Source of the DNA: UBA7703 sp963667195
GTDB lineage: Bacteria; Bacillota; Clostridia; Christensenellales; CAG-138
Assembly: GCA_963667195.1 (NCBI GenBank)
Contig: OY762962.1
Span: 682,001 to 746,000, forward strand
Length of the DNA stretch: 64,000 nucleotides
Direction: 5' to 3'
The notes beneath the pieces are model-generated. The model worked only from the letters and a program-made list of their open reading frames with translations. It was not told where the DNA came from and ran no database searches. Shown one piece after another: positions 17,288-25,619 of this stretch; the stretch's first letter is position 1; each line of letters starts with the position of its first letter. Position numbers and translations under genes: made by a program.

Positions 17288-18973
17288 CCAAGTATCAAAA
17301 TCAAATGGGCTCAGTCCATATCGCATTGTAAACTCCATTCGTTTCCCACATGTTGGATCAATAATTCTTGGAATTATACATTCGTCCAACAAAGTAAACC
17401 ATGAAGAATAATGTGTAGTAAGGTATTGGAGTTGGAGTAAGCGATGTCCAGACCCCATAGTATTTACGGCAAAAGATCGGTTTAATAACTCAATTACCGG
17501 AAATTCATGGACTAAATCGCGACCAAAACGTGGATTTTGTCGATAAGCCACAGCTAATATATTTAAGGCGAAATCTGCAGCTAAAAATGGGAGTTTATTC
17601 AAACCCATACCATCAAAAACACGTCTAAGCAAATAGTGTAACCGTTTCTCATCAACTGTATTATAAGAGTAGCTTTCAGCTATAACTCTATTGCTTTCTA
17701 ATGCAAGATTTTGAACTATTCTATCCTGATACCGTGCATAATCAAGTCCTTTTGTAAAGAAATCAATAGCAATCTCTGGTAAACCGCAGTAAAGATATGC
17801 AACGCCAACATTATTGTAAATATGGGACATTCCCACCATGCCGGGAACATTATTTATAGCTTCAATTTGTAAATCTCTGAATTGTTCGGGAAAGATAGTG
17901 TCTGTATAGAATTGCTGAACGAGCATGTTATTTCGACAGTAAATTGCATGATCTTCCATCCTGTTTCTTTGAAAAATTGAATATCCTTTCATATATAATT
18001 CATTTTTTTGCTCTTGCGGACAATTTGGTAGGAATTCTGCATATCTATATATTTGTGCTAACAAAACCTCGTTGTTTAGTTGACTTGCTAAATTAGCAGC
18101 GTCAATAATATCTTGTCCGCCATAATCCAAGCAGAAAACTCGAAATAGTTTTGCAATGCACTCCATACTTCGCAATATGTGCTCGTCTTTTTCCGAACTC
18201 CCTCTTTTAGCAGATAGTTCCAAGATCAAGCTTGATAAGTCCTCTTGAACCGTTTCCTTTTGATCAACTAATAAACAAGCACGGATGCGGAAAAGCTGTG
18301 GACCATAATCGGAGATGACCAAGTTTTCTGCCCAGGTTGAATCCAGTAAAACGCTTCTTTTAGTTTTTGAACACGTACAGAAGCACTGCTCAGAAAAAGA
18401 AGTGATAAATGACCCAATATCTTCAGCGCCATTATTTACAACTTTAAAAACTTCTTCTTCACCATTATTCCGAATTGTTTTTACATATATACCATCTGGG
18501 CATTCCGATAAAAGTACCTTGGCACGATCAAAATCATTATCTTTGAGTAGTATGATGATTGAAGGACATAAGATGCTATCTCTATTAATATTAATAATTT
18601 TCGTTAGTTCGCGCTTTGATATATGTCCTTCTTGAATAATTATTGGGTCAATTACCTCAGGGCCAGCTGACTGATGTTCATGCACCGTAAACAATTTGCA
18701 AAGCGACGAAACTATTTCAGAAATCGTAGCTATTTGAGGCGACACTGACAAGAAAGACATCAGTGTTGATACAGGCGCAACACTCTTGCCAATATAGTCC
18801 ATGACTTTTGAGAACTGGCGTTTAACCTTCTCTTCCGAATCGAAGTAATTTGGTGTGTTGACGTATGACTGGAAAAACTCGTGACCTCGTCCGATTACGA
18901 AGCGTTGCTCAACGACAAAAACGGTGAACGCGCCGTTTTCTGGGCGAAACATATTCCTTATTTCGGAGTTCAT
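17282..18973 (-). CDS. Unknown TPR-like helical protein, partner of the ATP-grasp gene
   Basis: 563 residues, family not recognised. The N-terminal third is mixed, with a hydrophobic stretch (about 70-110: APVSTLMSFLSV and following) and a Cys-rich CFCTCSK near 210. The C-terminal half is helical with at least one clear tetratricopeptide-like unit (YNNVGVAYLYCGLPEIAIDF). No enzyme motif and no helix-turn-helix are obvious. The start at 18973 follows GAGGGGGG; an upstream ATG at 19000 is weaker. AT-rich like its convergent neighbour. The shared palindrome 30 bases upstream ties it to the ATP-grasp gene. Possible roles are a scaffold, sensor or substrate-binding partner; none can be assigned. 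Confidence 0.75.
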   Translation of the reverse strand: MNSEIRNMFRPENGAFTVFVVEQRFVIGRGHEFFQSYVNTPNYFDSEEKVKRQFSKVMDYIGKSVAPVSTLMSFLSVSPQIATISEIVSSLCKLFTVHEHQSAGPEVIDPIIIQEGHISKRELTKIININRDSILCPSIIILLKDNDFDRAKVLLSECPDGIYVKTIRNNGEEEVFKVVNNGAEDIGSFITSFSEQCFCTCSKTKRSVLLDSTWAENLVISDYGPQLFRIRACLLVDQKETVQEDLSSLILELSAKRGSSEKDEHILRSMECIAKLFRVFCLDYGGQDIIDAANLASQLNNEVLLAQIYRYAEFLPNCPQEQKNELYMKGYSIFQRNRMEDHAIYCRNNMLVQQFYTDTIFPEQFRDLQIEAINNVPGMVGMSHIYNNVGVAYLYCGLPEIAIDFFTKGLDYARYQDRIVQNLALESNRVIAESYSYNTVDEKRLHYLLRRVFDGMGLNKLPFLAADFALNILAVAYRQNPRFGRDLVHEFPVIELLNRSFAVNTMGSGHRLLQLQYLTTHYSSWFTLLDECIIPRIIDPTCGKRMEFTMRYGLSPFDFDTWL

Positions 18974-19297
18974 CAATCGTCCCCCCCTCACACAACACAT
19001 CGATACCTTGGATAATTACTTATTATCTTACATTATAACAGGTTGATTACCAGAATGATGCGTCTTCCACAGTTTGATTTTAAATTTCTATAGAAAATTA
19101 CTTGGGATTCATAACATGTAATTATTAAAAACTGATTAGCCAAACTGTAACGCAATTTCTCTTTTTCGTTTAGACTTGCTTTTTCCAAAATAGTGAAACG
19201 ATCGAACAACACAATATGACCATATGCATCCATCACAGATAGCATATGGCCATATTGCTGTAGGGGGACCAGAAAAGAACATTACATTTTTCATGAA
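18974..19297. other. 324-base intergenic region with operator, no gene
   Basis: Holds the leader of the TPR-like gene and palindrome site 2 (19003-19028). A 70-codon minus frame at 19033-19245 has no ribosome binding site and no recognisable content. The right part is AT-rich, with near-palindromic CATATG and ATATGGCCATAT stretches around 19219-19256 of unknown meaning. Confidence 0.5.
19003..19028 (-). promoter_or_regulatory. Shared palindromic operator upstream of the TPR-like gene (site 2)
   Basis: Reverse-strand copy of the 26 bases at 16131-16156, identical at every position. Read on the minus strand it is AGATAATAAGTAATTATC followed by CAAGGTAT and lies 30 bases before the start codon. 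The pair of sites therefore flanks the convergent ATP-grasp/TPR unit as an inverted repeat 2.9 kb apart. Confidence 0.75.
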
Positions 19298-20362
19298 TTA
19301 TATTTCTTTTACGATCTTCTCAATGACTTGTTCAAATGTTCCTTCAAACACCGGCATTGAGGAGGCAAACATCAGATTCAGCGGATAGTCAAAGTTTTCC
19401 ACGTTGCAACCGCAAATGTCACGCCACCCATTTGCCTCGCCGAGGCTTGGCACCCGATCTCGCATCCGCAAGGTGCTGTCCATGTAGCCATATAGGCGTT
19501 TACCGAGTTGGAACGCCATGCCACACTCAAACGATGTGTCGCTCTCCGGTTCCCAGCCATGGAAGTCGTTCAGGTTAGCGATCAAGATATCGCACGCGCG
19601 CACATGTTCTGCGTTTCGGCGGAGTGTTTGCGCCGCGCGTGCATATGGGTCTTCCGTCTGTTGCTGTTCGATAGCATCCATCGGCGTAATCACCGAGAAC
19701 CCGTAAGCTTCACATAAGCGCCGCATCCCCGTATAGCGTTCTTGTGCGTTGACATCATAGCGCTCCGGCCCTGATAGATAGATTGTAGGGGTATGCACTG
19801 TTCTCTCCACTTTCGATGAGGGTTCGGCCTTGGCTTCATCCCGTTTACGCTCCTCCTCCAAATCGGTTTGAAAGAGCTTCAGGCAATCGGCAAATCCGCC
19901 TTCGATAATCTTGGTCGAGCCCACCACGTTCGGCGAAAACGGCAGATCCCAATAAGGCAGCACACGCCCCTTGCGGTCATACGGCAAGCCGTCTTTCAGC
20001 GTGAGGCCTTGATATTTCCATTTCATCTCGCGCTTATCCCGCGTATAACCATAACAGCGGATGCCTCTGGCATATGCCATGCCCAACTCATAAATGCTCC
20101 CGCCGTCGGCCTCCGGCCCGCGATAGAATTCCAGGTCGCAGAGGATTGCCGTGGATTGGTTCATGCTCTGCGCACAGTTTTCAAAGATTACATCAGCATT
20201 CTTCCGCAGATCCTCATGATCAAGCTTCAACGGCGTGTCGTTCGGCAGGGATACATCAAACCCGTTGACCTCAGCAAAGCGCCGCATGGCGTTGAGTTGA
20301 TTAAATCCGCCGGAGTAAAAGCACTCAGGCCCTGCAATATAGATGGATTCCCGTCGTTTCAT
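19298..20362 (-). CDS. Tandem-domain nucleoside 2-deoxyribosyltransferase-like protein
   Basis: 354 residues containing two nucleoside 2-deoxyribosyltransferase domains in a row. Domain 1 (about 5-165) has IYIAGPECF and LCDLEFYRGPEADGGSIYE with the GxxYELGMA catalytic region. Domain 2 (about 190-354) has IYLSGPERY and LNDFHGWEPESDTSFECGMA. The family moves deoxyribose between bases or hydrolyses the N-glycosidic bond, with the Glu of the E-x-G-M-A segment as nucleophile. Normal family members are single-domain and about 150 residues, so this fusion is unusual. GGGGAGAGGGT precedes the ATG. It is the last gene of the nucleoside operon, 21 bases after the nucleoside hydrolase. Confidence 0.85.
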   Translation of the reverse strand: MKRRESIYIAGPECFYSGGFNQLNAMRRFAEVNGFDVSLPNDTPLKLDHEDLRKNADVIFENCAQSMNQSTAILCDLEFYRGPEADGGSIYELGMAYARGIRCYGYTRDKREMKWKYQGLTLKDGLPYDRKGRVLPYWDLPFSPNVVGSTKIIEGGFADCLKLFQTDLEEERKRDEAKAEPSSKVERTVHTPTIYLSGPERYDVNAQERYTGMRRLCEAYGFSVITPMDAIEQQQTEDPYARAAQTLRRNAEHVRACDILIANLNDFHGWEPESDTSFECGMAFQLGKRLYGYMDSTLRMRDRVPSLGEANGWRDICGCNVENFDYPLNLMFASSMPVFEGTFEQVIEKIVKEI

Positions 20363-20383
20363 ACCCTCTCCCCGTTCTGTTTA

Positions 20384-21331
20384 CTATGCCAATATCAGCG
20401 ACATCAGTTGCTTTAAAAACCGGTCATAGTCCGCCCAGACACCAACCTCAACGAGAGGCAGTTCCGACCAAATATGATGATGCCGCCCGTCGCGGACGGT
20501 CATCCCCAGCGTCAACCCGTCCTTGGTTTCCACCCCGACATGAAACGGCTTTGTTTCGATTAACGTTGGGTCGATTGCATAGCCGAGCGCTAGGCAGTCG
20601 ATGACCGTACAGTAGGCTTCGAATCCGCGGCTGTTGACAAACCGGATTGCCTGACGTAAAAACCGCGCCTCGCCGCGCGGGCTTTGCTCCAGTGCAATCA
20701 GTTCTGCTTCAGTGAAATTGACGCAGAAATGCGTCGCAACATCCAGCCCGATCAGCGTCAGCGGAACGCCCGAACGATAGACGACATCCGCCGCCTCCGG
20801 ATCCACAAATACGTTCCATTCACTCTGCGGCGAGTCTCCCGTGGCGTTCAAAAAAGCAAATTCATTCAACCCGAACATGCCGGATATGGCAACGACGCGC
20901 TCCACAAGCGGGATGATCTCCGGCGCTTTTACAAACGCCATAGCGATGTTTGTCATCGGCGCCGTGCAGACGATGCTCACTTCGTGCGGGTTTGCCCGGA
21001 TCGTTTCAATGATGAGATCCACAGCATGAAGGCTGTTCAGCTTCGTTTTCGGCTCCGGCAGAAAGTTCTCCGCCTGCCCGTCCACGCCGTGTGTAAACGG
21101 GTCTTTCGGAGACTGGCGAACCATGGGGCGCGCCATGCCGCGCGCAACCGGAATTTCCGTTCGTCCAAGTAGCTCAAGCATCTTAAGTGCGTTCTTGCTC
21201 GTCACATCCACCGGATAGTTGCCGTTGACCGCGGTAACCGCAAGCAGGGACAGCGCCGGCGTTTTTACCGCCATGGCAATCGCCACGGAGTCGTCCATTC
21301 CGGGATCACAGTCTAAAATAATCTTCCTCAT
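20384..21331 (-). CDS. Inosine-uridine-preferring nucleoside hydrolase family enzyme
   Basis: 315 residues. The calcium-binding signature DCDPGMDDSVAIAMAV is near the N-terminus, so this is a nucleoside hydrolase that splits ribonucleosides into base and ribose. Other family segments include NALKMLELLGRTEIPVARG and the EWNVFVDPEAADVVYRSG region. The start at 21331 begins at MRKIILDCDPG, where the fold starts; the frame extends 11 codons upstream without a good site. No signal peptide. Within the operon it follows the YjbQ gene by 56 bases. Substrate preference (purine, pyrimidine or modified nucleoside) cannot be read from sequence. Confidence 0.9.
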   Translation of the reverse strand: MRKIILDCDPGMDDSVAIAMAVKTPALSLLAVTAVNGNYPVDVTSKNALKMLELLGRTEIPVARGMARPMVRQSPKDPFTHGVDGQAENFLPEPKTKLNSLHAVDLIIETIRANPHEVSIVCTAPMTNIAMAFVKAPEIIPLVERVVAISGMFGLNEFAFLNATGDSPQSEWNVFVDPEAADVVYRSGVPLTLIGLDVATHFCVNFTEAELIALEQSPRGEARFLRQAIRFVNSRGFEAYCTVIDCLALGYAIDPTLIETKPFHVGVETKDGLTLGMTVRDGRHHHIWSELPLVEVGVWADYDRFLKQLMSLILA

Positions 21332-21386
21332 GTTTTCGCTTCCATTCTTCGGCGATATCGGCACTCATTCATTCACACACGATGCT

Positions 21387-21797
21387 TCAAGCCGGATCGG
21401 CCTGTATTTTGATAAAATATTCGCGATTCCGCGGCCCGTCAAACTCCAGAAAAAAGATGCCTTGTGAATGCCCTAACAGCAGCTTGCCCTCATGCACGAT
21501 TAATGACAGGGAAGCGCCGATCAGTGACGACTTCACGTGCCCCGCCGCGTCCTGCGGTGTGTCGTGCTGGTGTTTGAAGTCAATCCGCGTCGGGATCAAT
21601 CGGCAGATTTCGTCCTGAAGATCCAGAAACCCGTTCGGGTCCCAAAAGGATGTGACTGTCAAAGCCGCGGTTGTGTGCGGAATCGTCACAAGGCAAATTC
21701 CCTCCTGAACACCGCTTCCTTCGACATACGCCTTGACCTCGTCGGTCAAGGAGACGACATCGCGATCGTTGGTTTGTATCTTTATATGCTTCAACAT
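21387..21797 (-). CDS. YjbQ/UPF0047 family protein
   Basis: 136 residues, the usual size of the YjbQ family (TIGR00149). Conserved pieces are VTIPHTTAALTV, a QHDTPQDAAGHVKSSLIGAS region with conserved His, and GHSQGIFFLEFDGPRNR. A family member has been reported to make thiamine phosphate as a side activity, but the true role is unsettled. Its presence in a nucleoside operon is not a standard association, and may point to a small phosphorylated or cyclic metabolite intermediate. Gaps to both neighbours are short (35 and 55 bases). Confidence 0.88.
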   Translation of the reverse strand: MLKHIKIQTNDRDVVSLTDEVKAYVEGSGVQEGICLVTIPHTTAALTVTSFWDPNGFLDLQDEICRLIPTRIDFKHQHDTPQDAAGHVKSSLIGASLSLIVHEGKLLLGHSQGIFFLEFDGPRNREYFIKIQADPA

Positions 21798-21832
21798 ATC
21801 AAAACCCCTTGTTTATTTCGCTGCGATTATCC

Positions 21833-22591
21833 TTATTTGCAGAATTGATCCATCCAGAGCTCCTGCAGCGGAGGTATCTGCTCCCGCATGCCCGGCGCGA
21901 GCAAACTCCAGTAAACGCCATGGCTCGGCTTTGGAAATTCGTTTCGCGTACGGATCACACGCGTCGGCGTGACGATATAGTCGATCGCCGTGTCATACGG
22001 TTCCACCGTGACCTCCACATCAACCACCTGGCAATCGTGGCCGACACAGAACACTGGGGTTTCGTCTCCGACGACGCCGATGGTGTGGAAGAACGCCCAT
22101 TCCAGATCAAAGTACCCATGCCCTTTCCCAAAGCGTATTCCGCTCGGAGTGATCGCGGAAGCGCCGGTTACCATCATATCGATCCGATCGAACGTGGCGC
22201 GTATCTCCTTCAGCGTCATATGCTTCCAGAAGCGCTGTACGCCGTCGAGCGTGGAGGCGAGCTCTTCCTTCCCCGCGGGAATCCACTCGGGACGGAGAAG
22301 AAACACACCCCGCGAGATGCTGTAGTTGGTCATTAAAATGGTCTTTCGATCACGGATCGCCTGTTCGCGGAGCCGTTCCAAATTGTTGTCCGGCGTGATG
22401 AAGATCACGTTCGAATTTTGATAGATTTCCGTCTGACAAAGGTTCTTTGCGCAGTGTTCGCTACCTTCATAATCCGTAATAAACTCCGCAAAGTTCCAGC
22501 TAAAGCGCGAGTCCGGCTTTGCAACCTTGCGCAGTTCCTCCCAGATCATCACGCGTGCCGTTTTTGCGTCCATCTTTGTTCCATTCCCCAT
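21833..22591 (-). CDS. 5-formyltetrahydrofolate cyclo-ligase-like protein
   Basis: 252 residues. Matches the 5-FCL/MTHFSD-like family: an N-terminal helix (AKTARVMIWEELRKVA), then ITPDNNLERLREQAIRD, and the family signature ITPSGIRFGKGHGYFDLEWA with the GxxxGxGxGYxD-type phosphate loop in diverged form. True 5-FCL uses ATP to close 5-formyl-THF to 5,10-methenyl-THF. The family also contains members of unknown substrate found in catabolic clusters, and this is probably one. GGGAGCAACATC precedes the start. It lies between the SIS gene and the YjbQ gene. Confidence 0.82.
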   Translation of the reverse strand: MGNGTKMDAKTARVMIWEELRKVAKPDSRFSWNFAEFITDYEGSEHCAKNLCQTEIYQNSNVIFITPDNNLERLREQAIRDRKTILMTNYSISRGVFLLRPEWIPAGKEELASTLDGVQRFWKHMTLKEIRATFDRIDMMVTGASAITPSGIRFGKGHGYFDLEWAFFHTIGVVGDETPVFCVGHDCQVVDVEVTVEPYDTAIDYIVTPTRVIRTRNEFPKPSHGVYWSLLAPGMREQIPPLQELWMDQFCK

Positions 22592-22616
22592 GATGTTGCT
22601 CCCTTATGCTCTCAAA

Positions 22617-23783
22617 TTATGATTCCTGCTGCAGCAGAGTCTTGCGGACGACAACACAGCTGTTGCGTATGCAGGCCGCTCCGTCTGCAAACTGCCAGGG
22701 GCCTTTGCATCCGCGTCCGTATTCTTCACCCAGCGCTTCGCTCAGATATCCTGCCAGCAGCGCCAGCGGCACGAACTGCGTCAGCGGCATCGTGATCTGT
22801 GTTTGCGTCTTCGGAACGCGGATTACAGGCTCATGATCCTCTGCCGCCTCCAATTCTCCGTCCGTGAGGATCAACAGCGGCCTGCCGAGTTGTCTTGCGT
22901 ATCGAATCGTTTCCGAAACGCGGCTGATCGCCGGGTTTGTCGTGTTTGCGACGATCACCGTCGCCGTGGTGGCGACGCCACGCGCAAAAAAGTTGAGGTG
23001 CAGCCATTCCTCCGCGTCCACGCAGGAGGAGTGCCTTCCTGTCGCCTCCAGAATTTTCGCGTGGCCATAGAACGCCGCTGCATAGTCAAACCCGCCGCCG
23101 ATAAAGTCAAACGCGGGCATCTCGCGCCAGCGGAGAGCCAGCTCCCGCGTCTGCTCGTCCATCTGCGGCAAGAGTTGCTCGAACACATCTGCCTGACGCA
23201 GGATATCGCGCCGCAGCTGTTCGGACTGATCCATGGTCTGCCGGCCGCGCACCTCCCCGATTCGAATCGCCAGCAGCAGCAGGGACAAAACGGAGACGAG
23301 ATAGCTCCTCACCCCCGGCGATGGTTCAAATGAATCGATCGCCGTCTGGAACACCCGCTTTGCGTGCGCACCAAGCGGTGAATCCAGCCGGGAGGTGATG
23401 CCGACCGTAAAGCCGCCGTGTGCGTTGACAAACTGCACCGCCTCGTCCACGCGGGATACACTGCCGGAATTGCTCACCGCAAATACCAGCGGGTTATTCG
23501 GCGCAAAACCAATCTGCTTCGGGTGATAATAGCGCGCAAGATCCAGCGGCTCAACCACCTCGGTTGGAATCTGCGTCAAGAGTTCAAAGATATGCTTCAT
23601 AGACAAAGCGGCGGCATAGGAGTCCCCGCAGCCTGTGAGTATGATTCTCTGAATCGAGAAGATCTCCGGCGTCGTCATCAGCGTTCTTGCCATGTGTTCC
23701 AGCGGCGCATACTGCTCCCGAATCAACGCGGGTATGCTCCACGCCTGACGGCACATCGGATTGCTCGGTTGTCTGTTCTCCAT
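22617..23783 (-). CDS. Double-SIS-domain sugar-phosphate isomerase/deaminase-like protein
   Basis: 388 residues with two SIS domains, as in the isomerase half of GlmS and in AgaS/FrlB-type proteins. The first has ILTGCGDSYAAALSM and FAVSNSGSVSRVDEAV, the SxS and SGxS phosphosugar loops. The second begins near residue 200 (FDFIGGGFDYAAAFYGHAK and a later VIVANTTNPAISR). There is no glutaminase domain, so it acts on an already aminated or glycated sugar phosphate, or as an isomerase. It may process the product of one of the two PfkB kinases of this operon. It abuts the phosphorylase gene with a 3-base gap. Confidence 0.85.
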   Translation of the reverse strand: MENRQPSNPMCRQAWSIPALIREQYAPLEHMARTLMTTPEIFSIQRIILTGCGDSYAAALSMKHIFELLTQIPTEVVEPLDLARYYHPKQIGFAPNNPLVFAVSNSGSVSRVDEAVQFVNAHGGFTVGITSRLDSPLGAHAKRVFQTAIDSFEPSPGVRSYLVSVLSLLLLAIRIGEVRGRQTMDQSEQLRRDILRQADVFEQLLPQMDEQTRELALRWREMPAFDFIGGGFDYAAAFYGHAKILEATGRHSSCVDAEEWLHLNFFARGVATTATVIVANTTNPAISRVSETIRYARQLGRPLLILTDGELEAAEDHEPVIRVPKTQTQITMPLTQFVPLALLAGYLSEALGEEYGRGCKGPWQFADGAACIRNSCVVVRKTLLQQES

Positions 23784-23786
23784 GCG

Positions 23787-24710
23787 TTATGACTCCTTCT
23801 CTGCCAGTTCGGGATACCAATTTGGTTTTTCTCCCTTTTGTGTGTCCATTCGTTGCAGGTTTGCGCATCCTTCCAGCACCACATCCAGCGCATAGTTATG
23901 CCCGATTCCCTCTGTAAAACGCGCACCGGAACACATGTTGTCCGAAACCGAACAAACCGAGCCGCCGCGCCTGCCAAACAGCGCCGAAAGCGTGATGACC
24001 GCGGAGGATTCACGATCTCCGTTAAGGCACCCTGCGCGGTTATACACCGCCGCGTGTTCAATATTTCGCGGCTGCAGATATCCGCCCACGCCAGGTCTTC
24101 CGCCGCCAACATAATCGCTGTCGCAGGATACGGTTACACCCACATGATAGGGATGCTTTACCGTTTCCGCCGCCTGCACCATAGCAAGAACCACCTCATA
24201 ATGCGCCGCGGCCGGATAGCCCGCGTCGATGTAGGCGCGGGTCATTCCCTCCCCGCGAACCGCGCCGGAGGCAATCACCAGGTCGCCGGGATTTACGCCG
24301 TCTCCAAACCCACCAGAACCGCCGAGGCGAATGAACGTGCTCGCGTTGGTAAACTCCAGATAATCGTACAGGATCAGCTCCATCTCCGGCGCACCGCTCC
24401 CGCCGCTGACAGCCGTGATATGCGCACCCTTATACCAGCCGGAATAGGAGGTGAACATACCCGATTGTCCGATCAGTTCCGCCCGCTCCAAACGGTCTGC
24501 AACCACCTTTGCCGGATCTTCACCATAGGCACAGAGTGCGTCGCGCACGAGAACGATCACATAATCACCGACCTTGTCCGGATCGATCTGCGTCAACGCC
24601 GGGCGGCCATTGATAAAAAAACCGCGCGGGGGTACGTTGTTCTCGTACTCATATGTTTTATGTATCGATTGTATGGATGGTTTGTTCCGTATCTCATCGC
24701 TTTTGCGCAT
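23787..24710 (-). CDS. Nucleoside phosphorylase (uridine phosphorylase-like)
   Basis: 307 residues of the PNP/UDP phosphorylase superfamily. Family segments are SGGSGAPEMELILYDY (phosphate-site GxGxP-type loop and the Glu helix), FIRLGGSGGFGDGVNPGDLVIASGAV, and the late CSVSDN segment near the base-binding pocket. It splits a nucleoside with phosphate to give base and ribose-1-phosphate. The N-terminal 35 residues are longer than in Udp of enterobacteria. Its 3' end lies 3 bases before the SIS gene and its 5' end overlaps the kinase gene by 17 bases. Together with the hydrolase and deoxyribosyltransferase it makes three different routes for cleaving N-glycosidic bonds in one operon. Confidence 0.87.
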   Translation of the reverse strand: MRKSDEIRNKPSIQSIHKTYEYENNVPPRGFFINGRPALTQIDPDKVGDYVIVLVRDALCAYGEDPAKVVADRLERAELIGQSGMFTSYSGWYKGAHITAVSGGSGAPEMELILYDYLEFTNASTFIRLGGSGGFGDGVNPGDLVIASGAVRGEGMTRAYIDAGYPAAAHYEVVLAMVQAAETVKHPYHVGVTVSCDSDYVGGGRPGVGGYLQPRNIEHAAVYNRAGCLNGDRESSAVITLSALFGRRGGSVCSVSDNMCSGARFTEGIGHNYALDVVLEGCANLQRMDTQKGEKPNWYPELAEKES

Positions 24711-25614
24711 TGTCGTGATCCCTCTTCATTTTCTTCAGCTGTTTCATTGCCTGCGCCATAATAGAATCATCGATTACGGGCGGCCCGTACTGGCGAATAC
24801 AGAAGCTCGCACTGATGCTGCCCAAGAGTCCGCATTCATACGGCGTCATCCCCTCGCAAAAGCCATACAGTACCGCAGCGCTTGCGCTGTTTCCCGCGCC
24901 GGTCGGGTCAACTACATGTTCCACGGGTGCAGGTGGAATCTCCTCCACACCGCTCGGAGTGATTATGGTTGCGCCTCTCGCGCCCCGCCGGAGGTAGACC
25001 ATCGGCAACCCCCACCGCACCAGGTTTCCAATCGCGCGCTGCTCGCTGGTTGTGTCGAACAACGCCATGGCCTCCGCGCGGTTGATCGAAAACACGTCGC
25101 ATTCCTCCGCGCGGCGCAAGACTTCTTCGTAGTGTTCCGGTTTGGCTGCGTCCGCGTTGATTTCCCACAGGAGCCGAAATCTGAGCTCCTTCTTATACGC
25201 AAGCAACCGATCCCAGAATGTCTCGGATAAATCCTTGAAGAGGTAGACGCCCTTTGCGCCCCTTGCATACTGCGCAATCTCTTCCGGTGTCGCTTCGAGC
25301 TTGGCATAATGCATAAGGCCGTATTCCGGCGTCTCCACGCGTTCCCCGTCCTCGAAATACTGGATATTGGAAATCGCAGTGCGTGCATCTTTTTCAATCA
25401 AACCGCTCGTGTCCGCTCCGCTTTCCCGGAGCCAACCGCTAAACAGCGTAGAAAAATCGGCACCCACGCCTGTGATCAAGCGGCAGGAATCGGTCCAGAG
25501 CCGGACGCCGCTCCAGGCATAGATGCCCGCGCCGCCTAGGCGGAAGCCGATATCCTCGCCAGAGGAAAGCTGGATGTGGTCGGCGACCGCCGTTGAAACA
25601 ATCGCGTACTCCAT
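24694..25614 (-). CDS. PfkB-family sugar/nucleoside kinase with GAGN in place of GAGD
   Basis: 306 residues, ribokinase fold. The N-terminal glycine pair is LGGAGIYAWSGVRLW and the C-terminal signature is DPTGAGNSASAAVLYG. In most PfkB kinases this reads (D)TxGAGD, where the last Asp is the catalytic base; here it is Asn. A branch of the family that includes fungal Mak32-like proteins is recalled to have GAGN too, so this could be a distinct subfamily and not a dead enzyme. The second PfkB protein of the same operon (32122-33036) keeps the Asp. It overlaps the phosphorylase gene by 17 bases and follows the ADP-ribosylglycohydrolase-like gene by 5. Confidence 0.85.
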   Translation of the reverse strand: MEYAIVSTAVADHIQLSSGEDIGFRLGGAGIYAWSGVRLWTDSCRLITGVGADFSTLFSGWLRESGADTSGLIEKDARTAISNIQYFEDGERVETPEYGLMHYAKLEATPEEIAQYARGAKGVYLFKDLSETFWDRLLAYKKELRFRLLWEINADAAKPEHYEEVLRRAEECDVFSINRAEAMALFDTTSEQRAIGNLVRWGLPMVYLRRGARGATIITPSGVEEIPPAPVEHVVDPTGAGNSASAAVLYGFCEGMTPYECGLLGSISASFCIRQYGPPVIDDSIMAQAMKQLKKMKRDHDNAQKR

Positions 25615-25619
25615 CTTCG

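Noticed and set aside
16131..19028. The 26-base inverted repeat as transposon ends
   Set aside because: Each copy is itself palindromic, lies in promoter position, and the same core recurs at two other promoters; no transposase and no visible target duplication.
19033..19245. 70-codon minus-strand frame upstream of the TPR-like gene
   Set aside because: No ribosome binding site, no recognisable motif, and it ends against the shared operator; considered as a precursor peptide gene but its content does not look like one.
23838..24761. 307-codon plus-strand frame opposite the nucleoside phosphorylase
   Set aside because: Antisense shadow of a well-supported gene; composition is typical of the reverse of a GC-rich coding sequence and no motif is present.
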